Source: Coriobacteriales bacterium (GTDB lineage: Bacteria > Actinomycetota > Coriobacteriia > Coriobacteriales > UBA8131). Taken from it: a stretch of DNA of 11,964 nt. Of the stretch, positions 1 to 6,261 are shown piece by piece. The DNA is taken from NCBI GenBank assembly GCA_031268525.1, contig JAIRXA010000014.1, forward strand, positions 1-11,964, given 5' to 3'. Every line of letters begins with the position of its first letter. Within the stretch, counting starts at the first letter, position 1. The notes under the pieces are model-generated. The model had not been told where the DNA came from. It made no database searches and worked only from the letters and a program-made list of their open reading frames with translations. The position numbers and the translations under genes were made by a program.

Positions 1-2
1 CG

Positions 3-2906
3 GGTGTCGGGCAGTTCGGCGCTACAAACACAACAAGTGCTGACGATTTGCCGCTTACCCGCAGAATCGTCACCAAATCAAGCTCAGACGAGGAGAAGCA
101 CCTTCTGTTCCTATCGTTGTTTGCAGGCAGGCCGGATGTCCATGCACTGCGGTATCAAAGCTCGAAAAGCTCTGGCTATACGCCACATTGCTATCACAGG
201 TTCAAGCCCAACTGCCCAAAGCAACGCAATGGCAAGGCCAAGTGCTCTGAATGCGACAGCCAGAGGTTTCCCGAAATAACACTCGAGCTTTTCATGGCCC
301 ATATTCATGGTAAGTGCCATGATTGCAAGGATGTCCTCGGGGCGTATCCACTGGATGCTGACGACCTCTGTACCTTCATCGTTGCCGATTTTGATGACAA
401 GCACAATGGCGAAGGCGATAACGAGTCGGAACCGGCAACGACATTTGCGGACATGAGGACGACAGCAATCGGATTCTTCGACACCTGCCTGGACAACGCA
501 ATCCCTGCACACTTGGAAGTCTCGCGATCTGGACATGGGTTACATGTCTGGCTGTTCTTTGCTGAGCCGGTGTCCGCTCGCCTGGCTCGGCGTCTGTTCA
601 ATTCAGTACTGACGGCTGCCATGGAAAAATGCCCCGGTTTCGACTTGAGCAAGTACGACCGATTTATACCAAGTCAAGACATAGTGCCAAAAGGCGGGTT
701 TGGCAACCTTGTTGCGCTGCCTCTGCAGGGTAAGGCAGGCAAAGCTCGCAGGAGCGTGTTCGTCGATGACGAGCTGCGCATGTACGCCGACCAATGGGAA
801 TACCTCTCCCGTGCGAAGAAGTTTTCAGCCACAGACCTGAACGCAGCCCTTCTCCGCTTTCCAGCTGACGCCGACCTTGGCAAACTGGTTCCAAACGAGG
901 AGGAGACAATCGGAAAGCCTTGGGAGCGCAAGCGGGCTACCGCGCCGCTTTCTCGGGCAGACTTTCTCGCGCCTGTCTCCATCACTTTTGCCAACATGCT
1001 GCATGTGGAGAAGCGCGGTCTCTCTCCACGAGCGCTGAACCACATCCGCAGGCTTGCGGCATTCAAGAACCCGGTCTTCTTTGAGCACCAACGGATGCGA
1101 ATCAGCAACTGGAACACGCCTCAGATAATATCGACGGCCGATGAGACCGAAGAATACCTCAGCATCCCGCGCGGCGCTTATGACGAGCTGATCGGGCTTT
1201 TGGAAGAAGCAGGTGTCGAGTATGAAATCGAAGATATACGGACACCGGGACAAGCGCTGGATGTCGAGTTTTTGCAAGCGCTGCGCGAAGACCAGGTTCC
1301 GGCAGCAGAGGCTATGCTCAAATATCAGACAGGGGTTCTTCATGCCACTACTGGCTTCGGTAAAACGGTGATCGGGAACTACCTGATAGCACAAAGAAGA
1401 GTGAACACCCTCATTCTCGTTGGCACCCAGCAGCTGTTTGACCAATGGAAAGAAGCGCTGGGATTCTGCTTGAGCATAAAGAATGAGCCAGCTACCCGAA
1501 AGACTCCTAAAGGTCGAATCAAGACGATTGGCACGATCGGCGAATACGGCAGTGGAAAGAAGCATTGCTCGTTCATCGTCGATGTGGCAATGATGCAGTC
1601 GCTGTGCAGACAGCATGAAGTACAGGATTTTGTCAAAGACTATGGCATGGTTATCGTCGATGAGTGTCATCATGTCCCCGCGAGTACATTCGAGGCTGTG
1701 TTGAAGCATGTTAATGCAAGGTATGTATACGGACTCACCGCCACACCGATGCGTGAGGACGGTCACCACGCCATCCTGTTCTTGGAATGCGGATTGATTC
1801 GCTATAGGGTTGATGCTAAGGCACAGGCCGAGAACAGGCCGTTTGATCACTTCATGGTGCCGCGGTTCACAAGCCTGCTTCCCGCCAGCCTTCATGACGG
1901 GAAGCAAATCCCCATCATACTCAACGATATCATGGCTGATGAGCAACGCAATAAAATGCTCCTGCAAGATATTGTGTCCGCAATAAATGACGGCAGGCAG
2001 CCTCTCGTGCTTACGGAGCGCACCGAGCATGTAAGGATTCTGGCTGAGGCCTTGTCTGAGTCTTGCGACAATGTGATCGCCCTTACGGGCGCTATGGGCA
2101 AGAGGCTCAAACGGGAGATCAACGACCGTCTGAGTGCGCTTCAGGACAATGAGCGATTCGTCTTGATAGCGACAGGGAAGTACATCGGCGAAGGGTTTGA
2201 CTTCCCCAGGTTGGATACGCTTTTCATCACCATGCCTATAGCCGCCAAAAGCAAGGTAACGCAATACATAGGCAGGCTTCATCGGCTTTACCATGGCAAG
2301 AAAGACGTGTTGGTGTACGACTACGTAGATGTCAATGTTCCCGTATTGGAGCGAATGTACCACAAGCGCATAAAGAGCTACAAGGCCGGCGGATATAAAG
2401 TGCTCAATGAGAAAGCAGGCGTTCAAGCACCAGGATTCATCTTCGACGCTGATAATTACTGGGAGGCTTTTGCCAATGATTGTAGTAATGCCAAGGCCCA
2501 GATAGCCATCGCAAGTCCTTCAGTATCGCAGAAGAAGGTATCACTGCTGTTGCGGGCGTTGCAGCCTGTCGGGCTTTCTGCTTGCATAATCACCTTGATG
2601 ACAAAGCCGATAGGTTCGTATGCCCAAAGGCACCAGCGAAATGCCATTGAGCAATCGGAGCGGCTGAGGACGTATGGTATCAGAGTGGATGAGATCGAAG
2701 GCCTGCATAAATCGTTTGCTGTAATCGACCTGAAGACTGTCTGGTACGGCAATCTTCACACACTGGGATACGACTCCAGTGATTCCAGTGTGATCAGGCT
2801 CGAAGACGAGCAGTTAGCCAGGGCGCTTCTTGAAGACACGACGCCAGCGATGACTTATGTACCTGTAGGCTTTGGTGCGCCGCATTCAGGACAGAATTTG
2901 CCATGA
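3..2906 (+). CDS. TOTE-type conflict protein: AEP primase, SF2 helicase, PLD-like domain (5' partial)
   Basis: The frame is open to the left edge, so the start lies upstream; residues below count the TTG codon at 48 as 1. Visible in order: a Cys-rich segment (C48, C56, C66, C69); an AEP primase core with the DxD metal motif (D114, D116), the SGxGxHVW motif with H166, and the PKGGFGNLVALPLQ block (214-227); an SF2 helicase with Walker A ATTGFGKT (433-440), DECH box (538-541), TAT (564-566) and motif VI YIGRLHR (740-746); and a C-terminal PLD-like domain (about 815-930). In the PLD domain the expected HxK(x)4D(x)6GSxN reads H887-K-S889, D894, G901-N902-L-H904, so the catalytic Lys and the Ser/Asn pair are replaced. 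This domain order matches TOTE conflict-system primase-helicases, which are predicted from comparative genomics to act on invading nucleic acid. The role here is inferred from family. The last 52 bp overlap the convergent gene. The helicase and primase motifs look intact, so the protein is probably functional apart from the nuclease site. Confidence 0.9.
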   Translation, partial: GVGQFGATNTTSADDLPLTRRIVTKSSSDEEKHLLFLSLFAGRPDVHALRYQSSKSSGYTPHCYHRFKPNCPKQRNGKAKCSECDSQRFPEITLELFMAHIHGKCHDCKDVLGAYPLDADDLCTFIVADFDDKHNGEGDNESEPATTFADMRTTAIGFFDTCLDNAIPAHLEVSRSGHGLHVWLFFAEPVSARLARRLFNSVLTAAMEKCPGFDLSKYDRFIPSQDIVPKGGFGNLVALPLQGKAGKARRSVFVDDELRMYADQWEYLSRAKKFSATDLNAALLRFPADADLGKLVPNEEETIGKPWERKRATAPLSRADFLAPVSITFANMLHVEKRGLSPRALNHIRRLAAFKNPVFFEHQRMRISNWNTPQIISTADETEEYLSIPRGAYDELIGLLEEAGVEYEIEDIRTPGQALDVEFLQALREDQVPAAEAMLKYQTGVLHATTGFGKTVIGNYLIAQRRVNTLILVGTQQLFDQWKEALGFCLSIKNEPATRKTPKGRIKTIGTIGEYGSGKKHCSFIVDVAMMQSLCRQHEVQDFVKDYGMVIVDECHHVPASTFEAVLKHVNARYVYGLTATPMREDGHHAILFLECGLIRYRVDAKAQAENRPFDHFMVPRFTSLLPASLHDGKQIPIILNDIMADEQRNKMLLQDIVSAINDGRQPLVLTERTEHVRILAEALSESCDNVIALTGAMGKRLKREINDRLSALQDNERFVLIATGKYIGEGFDFPRLDTLFITMPIAAKSKVTQYIGRLHRLYHGKKDVLVYDYVDVNVPVLERMYHKRIKSYKAGGYKVLNEKAGVQAPGFIFDADNYWEAFANDCSNAKAQIAIASPSVSQKKVSLLLRALQPVGLSACIITLMTKPIGSYAQRHQRNAIEQSERLRTYGIRVDEIEGLHKSFAVIDLKTVWYGNLHTLGYDSSDSSVIRLEDEQLARALLEDTTPAMTYVPVGFGAPHSGQNLP

Positions 2907-4063
2907 TTCACGACACCGCAGGAACACGTCCAGTCCTTCGTCTCCGCTCTTGCGGCCCCGCATTCAGCGCAGAACCTTCCCTGGTTGCCCGTTGCGCCGC
3001 AAGGGCAAGCCCAACCACCAGACGATGGAGAAGGAGTCTGTGATGCTGTCTGCTGCCCAAGGGCATACAGGTTTTGGACGTTGGCGCCACCGGCCTGTTG
3101 AGCCATCCCCAACCCCATGAATCCCATCATCGCTCCGCCCTCGTTAACAGCGGCAGTGCGCATCGCATCCGCCTGCGCGGTGACCATAGTTGCCGCTGCC
3201 ATGGTCGGATCGCGCATGACTGCTGCTTTCTGCAGGTCTTTGATCAGTTGCGCGTCCTCCTCTGATGCGGAAATCGCGCTGACTCCAAAGGAAACAATCT
3301 CTATACCACGGAACTCGCGCCACTTTGCAGACAGCTCTCCGTTCAAGACACTCGCCAGTTTGGTAGTATGTGCGGGCACTGAGCTGTACCTGATGCCGTC
3401 TTCCGAGAGGCGCGCAAAAGCTGGTTGGAGGGCGGTCAACAACTCTGCCTTGAGCTGCGTATCGAGGAGGCCGCGCTTGTAGAATTCTTCGAAGTTGCCG
3501 CAGACATTTGTGTAGAAAAGTAGAGGATCAATGATGCGATAAGAGTAACTGCCATTACATTTTACTGCTATATCAATATCAAGACCGATATTTTTGTCTA
3601 TTACCCGAAAGGGAACAGGGCTGATTGTCCCGTATCGATTGTCGAGTATCTCCTTGGTGTTGAAAAAATATACTCGCTGATCTCTGCCGGTGTCGCCGCC
3701 CAAGCCGATACGTTTGCCCATTGTCGAAAAGCTCTTTCCCAGCCCTTCTCCAAGTCCTCCGTAGAAAACCGATGGTTCAGCAGAAGCGTCATATATGAAT
3801 TCTCCCGGTATCGCGCAAACTTCTGCAACTCTGCCCTGATCGACTATCAACATACATTGACCGTCGTTGACGGCAACTATCGACCCATTGGAAATGATGT
3901 TACTCTCGCCGCCTACATTGGAGCTACGGCCTTTGCTGGATGAGCGTTTCAGGCCTTTTGCGGCAAGCGTGTAGGCATCCATTGCATCGCAGTAGAAGAA
4001 TTCACGCCATTGATCGGCGAGTTGGCCTCCAACCGCTCCGCCGATAGCCCGAAAAAGCCCCAT
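2855..4063 (-). CDS. SPFH-domain protein with two C-terminal zinc ribbons (YdjI-like)
   Basis: 402 residues. The ATG at 4061-4063 is preceded by an AAAGGGGG Shine-Dalgarno. The N-terminal half has the pattern of SPFH/Band-7-like proteins of the B. subtilis YdjI type (a GLFRAIGGAVGGQLADQW start and a conserved beta-rich middle), followed by a helical Ala/Met-rich stretch (about 265-345) and two tandem zinc ribbons of CxC-x9-CxxC (C353, C355, C365, C368) and CxC-x8-CxxC (C380, C382, C391, C394). Such proteins are thought to assemble into membrane-associated oligomers; the partner bound by the ribbons is not known. It lies 12 bp downstream of the TM2 gene on the same strand, which also carries a zinc ribbon, so the two are very likely co-transcribed. 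Its final codons overlap the 3' end of the convergent TOTE gene. Domain assignment is firm; function is uncertain. Confidence 0.85.
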   Translation of the reverse strand: MGLFRAIGGAVGGQLADQWREFFYCDAMDAYTLAAKGLKRSSSKGRSSNVGGESNIISNGSIVAVNDGQCMLIVDQGRVAEVCAIPGEFIYDASAEPSVFYGGLGEGLGKSFSTMGKRIGLGGDTGRDQRVYFFNTKEILDNRYGTISPVPFRVIDKNIGLDIDIAVKCNGSYSYRIIDPLLFYTNVCGNFEEFYKRGLLDTQLKAELLTALQPAFARLSEDGIRYSSVPAHTTKLASVLNGELSAKWREFRGIEIVSFGVSAISASEEDAQLIKDLQKAAVMRDPTMAAATMVTAQADAMRTAAVNEGGAMMGFMGLGMAQQAGGANVQNLYALGQQTASQTPSPSSGGWACPCGATGNQGRFCAECGAARAETKDWTCSCGVVNHGKFCPECGAPKPTGT

Positions 4064-4075
4064 TCCAGCCCCCTT

Positions 4076-4510
4076 TTATCTTGTCCAGTAGCCTCGTGGC
4101 GCGAGAGCAAACTCGTAGTTTTCAGAGTTAGGATAGTTAGACAGTTTGGTAAGTGAGATGATGAAGTCGATCAGCCAAGCTATCCCAAATCCTCCAAAGG
4201 TCAAAAGATAGATAATACCAATACCAATCTGTCCGCGCATGAAGCGGTGTACTCCAAGCCAGCCCAAGAAGAACGTTAGCAGGATATAAGCTATTTTGCT
4301 GATTTGCTTTGTCTGCTGCATGGCGCCAGCAAATGGTTGTTGCACTGGTTGGACATAGACGTTAACGGGGGCGTTTTGCGCAGGTTGAAACGTCTGGGGG
4401 ACCTGCTGCTGCGGTACCGTGTACCCGCAACTGACACAAACGCCGTTCTGGAGGTTTGCGTTACAACGAGGGCAAATATTGTTTGCTGCCTGCTGATTCT
4501 CATAGCCCAT
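4076..4510 (-). CDS. TM2-domain membrane protein with N-terminal zinc ribbon
   Basis: 144 residues. I chose the ATG at 4508-4510 because a GGAGAGG Shine-Dalgarno (plus-strand 4518-4524) sits 7 nt upstream. A longer reading starting at 4570 adds a 20-residue leader without family character. The protein has an N-terminal zinc ribbon (C13-x2-C16, C25-x2-C28), a Gln/Pro-rich linker (about 33-66), then a TM2 domain: a hydrophobic helix at about 72-87, the turn LGVHRFMRGQ, and a second helix ending in GGFGIAWLIDFI. This gives two membrane segments with the ribbon on one face, probably cytoplasmic. The downstream SPFH protein begins 12 bp after the stop and also carries zinc ribbons, suggesting a shared membrane assembly. 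The family is clear. TM2 proteins have no agreed biochemical role. Confidence 0.85.
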   Translation of the reverse strand: MGYENQQAANNICPRCNANLQNGVCVSCGYTVPQQQVPQTFQPAQNAPVNVYVQPVQQPFAGAMQQTKQISKIAYILLTFFLGWLGVHRFMRGQIGIGIIYLLTFGGFGIAWLIDFIISLTKLSNYPNSENYEFALAPRGYWTR

Positions 4511-4601
4511 GTTTAATCCTCTCCAACAATCCGTTTCTTGAGTGGGGAGGACGGCTTCATGCGAGCGCATTGTTTGGCGGCAAGATGAAGGACATTCACC
4601 C

Positions 4602-4716
4602 CATGGTCGCCAAACCGCAATAGATCCACAAAGTATCTACTGGAGGGGCAAATCCCCTTCTTTCCAGATACCATGTGGGAGTCTATCTCGCAGACCCATT
4701 GCGATTTGGCATCATG
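4602..4716. repeat. 115-bp imperfect inverted repeat / long hairpin
   Basis: The two ends pair over most of their length. CATG (4602-4605) pairs with CATG (4713-4716), GCCAAA (4609-4614) with TTTGGC (4705-4710), and CGCAAT (4616-4621) with ATTGCG (4698-4703). Further in, CCACA (4626-4630) pairs with TGTGG (4674-4678), GTATCT (4633-4638) with AGATAC (4666-4671), and GGGG (4645-4648) with CCCC (4654-4657), around a CAAAT loop. The right arm carries about 11-13 extra bases near 4685-4697. As RNA on the minus strand this could form in the leader of the TM2-SPFH transcript. As DNA it resembles a small palindromic or MITE-like element. No coding capacity is evident. Confidence 0.65.
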
Positions 4717-4766
4717 AATTGTATCACACACCGCTTTTTCAAAGCGTGTCAGTCAAGAATAGGACA

Positions 4767-4817
4767 ATGTCAATCAGCATCAATCAGCGCCAATTGGCAC
4801 GCGTCCCCAATTGACAT
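4767..4817. repeat. Inverted repeat with central palindrome and 10-bp tandem units
   Basis: ATGTCAAT (4767-4774) is exactly inverted by ATTGACAT (4810-4817). Between them lie two TCAATCAGC units with a 10-bp period (4770-4778 and 4780-4788) and the perfect palindrome GCCAATTGGC (4789-4798). CCAATTG occurs twice (4790-4796 and 4807-4813). The layout resembles a protein-binding site cluster, but no cognate regulator can be assigned. Confidence 0.5.
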
Positions 4818-4864
4818 GGCAGGTGCGGTGTGGCCGAAGACATCGAGCTGCGTTTTGATAGGGA

Positions 4865-4889
4865 TACCCTGCCGTACCCTGCCGTACCC
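4865..4889. repeat. 10-bp tandem repeat, 2.5 copies
   Basis: TACCCTGCCG occurs at 4865-4874 and 4875-4884, followed by a partial TACCC at 4885-4889. It looks like a slippage-type duplication in non-coding DNA. Confidence 0.7.
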
Positions 4890-4896
4890 GGCGCGC

Positions 4897-4961
4897 CTCG
4901 CAAGCGCCTGCGCCGTACACGGCGCCTCGCCAGTCGCGCCTCTCGCAAGCGCCTGCGCCGT
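4897..4961. repeat. Two identical 20-bp GC-rich direct repeats
   Basis: CTCGCAAGCGCCTGCGCCGT occurs at 4897-4916 and again at 4942-4961, a 45-bp period. Each copy contains a small CGCA/TGCG hairpin. CGGCGC (4889-4894) and GCGCCG (4910-4915) could also pair across the first copy. The block sits just 3' of the TetR stop codon, so it may form structured RNA at the end of that transcript, but there is no T-run. Two copies are too few, and the context wrong, for a CRISPR array. Confidence 0.65.
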
Positions 4962-4990
4962 GCTCCCGCCTCTCGTCCAAACCCCTCCGA

Positions 4991-5599
4991 TCAGGAGCCT
5001 TCGGCAAAGCGATATCGGTAGGGCTGTTTTCTGATGCTGGCGAGTTCCTTCTTTGCCATGTCCTCTGGTGAGATTCGGTAGCCGTTCAGGCGCCAGAATT
5101 TGAGATGCACCAAACTGCCGTAGAAATCAGCATAGTCGTGATAGGCAAAATCCAGGTTGTCGTCCATGCCGGGCACGACGGTAATGACCTTCTTGTCGAG
5201 GCTGTCTCTTATCCTGCGGCAAAAATCGTCCAACGTCACGCCGGGAAACCGGGAGTCGAGGATGATGTCATAGAGGTCGCGTTTCTGGTAGACGCGCTCC
5301 ATGAAGTCCGCAAGGATCGAAAGGAGCTGGGCGTCGTCGCATCCCGTCTCTACCGCTCTGACACACCTGATGGCGTTCTGCACATAGAACTGCACCTCGC
5401 GTTCGACGATCTTGTCCGCAAGGTCGTACTTGTCGAGAAACTGGGCGTAGAAGCCCCCTCGGCTGAACCCGGAGCGCCGAATGATCTCGGATGTGCGAAT
5501 TTTGTCGAAATCCATTTCCTTCAGCATGCCGATGAACGCGTCAGTGAAGGCTTTCTCTGACCGACAGAGCGGTCGAGCGGATAGTGTCTGGTCGGGCAT
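4991..5599 (-). CDS. TetR/AcrR-family transcriptional regulator
   Basis: 202 residues from the ATG at 5597-5599. A GGGAGG Shine-Dalgarno (plus-strand 5608-5613) lies 8 nt upstream. The alternative GTG at 5606-5608 would overlap that site, so I rejected it. The N-terminal helix-turn-helix (about residues 14-60, with TSEIIRRSGFSRGGFYAQF) is typical of the family. The C-terminal helical domain (about 65-200) would bind the inducer and dimerise. It is divergent from the NTF2-SDR-methyltransferase cluster, and the shared 253-bp intergenic region holds an imperfect palindrome over the likely plus-strand -35. I infer that it controls that cluster in response to the cluster's substrate or a related aromatic or methylated compound, and probably itself. 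The family is certain; the ligand is unknown. Confidence 0.9.
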   Translation of the reverse strand: MPDQTLSARPLCRSEKAFTDAFIGMLKEMDFDKIRTSEIIRRSGFSRGGFYAQFLDKYDLADKIVEREVQFYVQNAIRCVRAVETGCDDAQLLSILADFMERVYQKRDLYDIILDSRFPGVTLDDFCRRIRDSLDKKVITVVPGMDDNLDFAYHDYADFYGSLVHLKFWRLNGYRISPEDMAKKELASIRKQPYRYRFAEGS

Positions 5600-5607
5600 A
5601 GGTTGCA

Positions 5608-5613
5608 CCCTCC
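5608..5613 (-). promoter_or_regulatory. Ribosome binding site that fixes the TetR start
   Basis: GGGAGG on the minus strand, 8 nt before the ATG at 5599. The upstream in-frame GTG directly abuts it and so cannot be the main start. Confidence 0.7.
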
Positions 5614-5641
5614 CTTTTGCATGAATGCGGCAAGTCTCTTA

Positions 5642-5689
5642 CCCGGTCATTCGTCGCTTTGGACTGCGCATTCAGTCTAACAGACCGGG
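5642..5689. other. Nested hairpin in the divergent intergenic region
   Basis: CCCGGTC (5642-5648) pairs with GACCGGG (5683-5689). Inside the loop, GACTG (5662-5666) pairs with CAGTC (5673-5677). It would lie in the 5' leader of the TetR mRNA or flank its promoter. Its role is unknown, and its length and modest stems leave chance possible. Confidence 0.4.
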
Positions 5690-5718
5690 GGTGTAGAAAC
5701 AATATTCCGAGCCTTGTT

Positions 5719-5754
5719 CACAACAGTACAAAATAGCAAAAACTGTACATTGTG
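5719..5754. promoter_or_regulatory. Candidate TetR operator (imperfect palindrome)
   Basis: CACAA-CA-GTACA (5719-5730) is mirrored by TGTAC-A-TTGTG (5744-5754) around a 13-bp AT-rich spacer. The two halves differ by one base in the short joint between blocks. The site is in the divergent region between the TetR gene and its probable target operon, and its right arm overlaps the -35 of the candidate promoter at 5750-5778. Binding there would block that promoter. Confidence 0.5.
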
Positions 5755-5778
5755 AGGGGTTTTGCTGCCTACTACGAT
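5750..5778 (+). promoter_or_regulatory. Candidate sigma-70-type promoter of the methyl-transfer cluster
   Basis: TTGTGA (5750-5755) as -35 and TACGAT (5773-5778) as -10 are separated by 17 bp, each matching four of six consensus bases. Transcription would start near 5785, about 70 nt before the first gene. It is the best-spaced pair I found in this intergenic region, but the match is modest. Confidence 0.4.
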
Positions 5779-5852
5779 TGGCTCGAAGGCGGGTTTCCCC
5801 GCTACGTTTCCACTATTCACCGCAACAGACGATTGAGAAAGGAAGGCACATC

Positions 5853-6215
5853 ATGAGCCAGAAGACCAGGACGCCAAAAGAGGTTTACTACGAGTTTGCG
5901 AGGACGTGGACTGCGCTTGACATCGAAGGGAATTCGGCGGTTGTACACCCCGATTGCACCTACCACGGTGAGGGCGACGGGGACATGAAGAAGCCGGCCA
6001 TCCACGAAATGCACAAGCAGTACATGGAGAATTGCACCAAGGCCAACTACGAGATCCTGGACATCATCGAGGAAGGCGACAAGGTCGCCGCACGCGTCAA
6101 GCTCACGTCGTGGTTCAAGGACGGCACGGTCATGACGAACCTCATCTCCGAGTATGACATCTGCAAGGACGGCATGTTCTATGAGGGCTGGGCGATGATG
6201 AAGACGGTCGAATAG
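5853..6215 (+). CDS. NTF2-like / SnoaL-like small enzyme or binding protein
   Basis: 120 residues from the ATG at 5853, chosen for AGGAAGG (5840-5846) 6 nt upstream. A longer frame from 5778 adds 25 basic residues with no support and would run through the promoter region. The pattern fits the NTF2/SnoaL alpha+beta cone: an N-terminal helix with EVYYEFARTWTALD, HPDCTYHGEG, then the long strands EILDIIEEGDKVAARVKLTSWFKDGT and NLISEYDICKDGMFYEGWAMM. Members include ketosteroid isomerases, dehydratases and polyketide cyclases, as well as non-catalytic proteins. There is no signal peptide. It is the first gene of the cluster, 46 nt before the SDR gene. An isomerase or dehydratase step on the substrate processed by the SDR is plausible but unproven. 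Confidence 0.75.
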   Translation: MSQKTRTPKEVYYEFARTWTALDIEGNSAVVHPDCTYHGEGDGDMKKPAIHEMHKQYMENCTKANYEILDIIEEGDKVAARVKLTSWFKDGTVMTNLISEYDICKDGMFYEGWAMMKTVE

Positions 6216-6261
6216 GGACGCCAGATCCAATGGGACGCAACTCGAAGGGAAAGGAGTCAAA

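Larger units (their letters stand above)
4511..4990. other. 480-bp gene-free, repeat-rich intergenic region
   Basis: This lies between the start of the TM2-SPFH pair and the 3' end of the TetR gene. Short open frames exist on both strands (for example minus 4513-4731, and an Arg-rich plus frame 4830-5021), but none has a recognisable domain or convincing start. The region holds a large imperfect palindrome, a smaller inverted repeat with tandem units, and a GC-rich direct-repeat block, each listed separately. The promoter of the TM2-SPFH pair must lie here, but I could not pick a well-spaced -35/-10 pair. No intrinsic terminator with a T-run is visible downstream of TetR. Confidence 0.7.

Noticed and set aside
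825..2426. 533-codon open frame on the minus strand inside the TOTE gene
   Set aside because: It is fully antisense to a gene with clear primase and helicase motifs, and its translation has no recognisable domain. It is a shadow of codon usage.
4513..4731. 72-codon minus-strand open frame just upstream of the TM2 gene
   Set aside because: It starts with GTG without a good Shine-Dalgarno, shows no known domain, and coincides with the palindromic element. I cannot support it as a gene.
4681..4760. Minus-strand promoter for the TM2-SPFH pair (TACAAT with several TTGA-like -35 options)
   Set aside because: The -10-like TACAAT is attractive, but the possible -35 boxes are spaced at about 13 or 27 bp, outside the normal range.
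4897..4961. Possible CRISPR repeat pair
   Set aside because: There are only two 20-bp copies, the intervening sequence resembles the repeat itself, and no cas genes are near.
4830..5021. Arg-rich 63-codon plus-strand open frame
   Set aside because: The Arg-rich composition comes from the GC-rich direct repeats, and it runs into the TetR gene on the opposite strand. There is no domain or ribosome site.
5778..5852. Longer start for the NTF2-like protein
   Set aside because: The added 25 residues are basic and not family-like, while the ATG at 5853 has AGGAAGG at proper distance.
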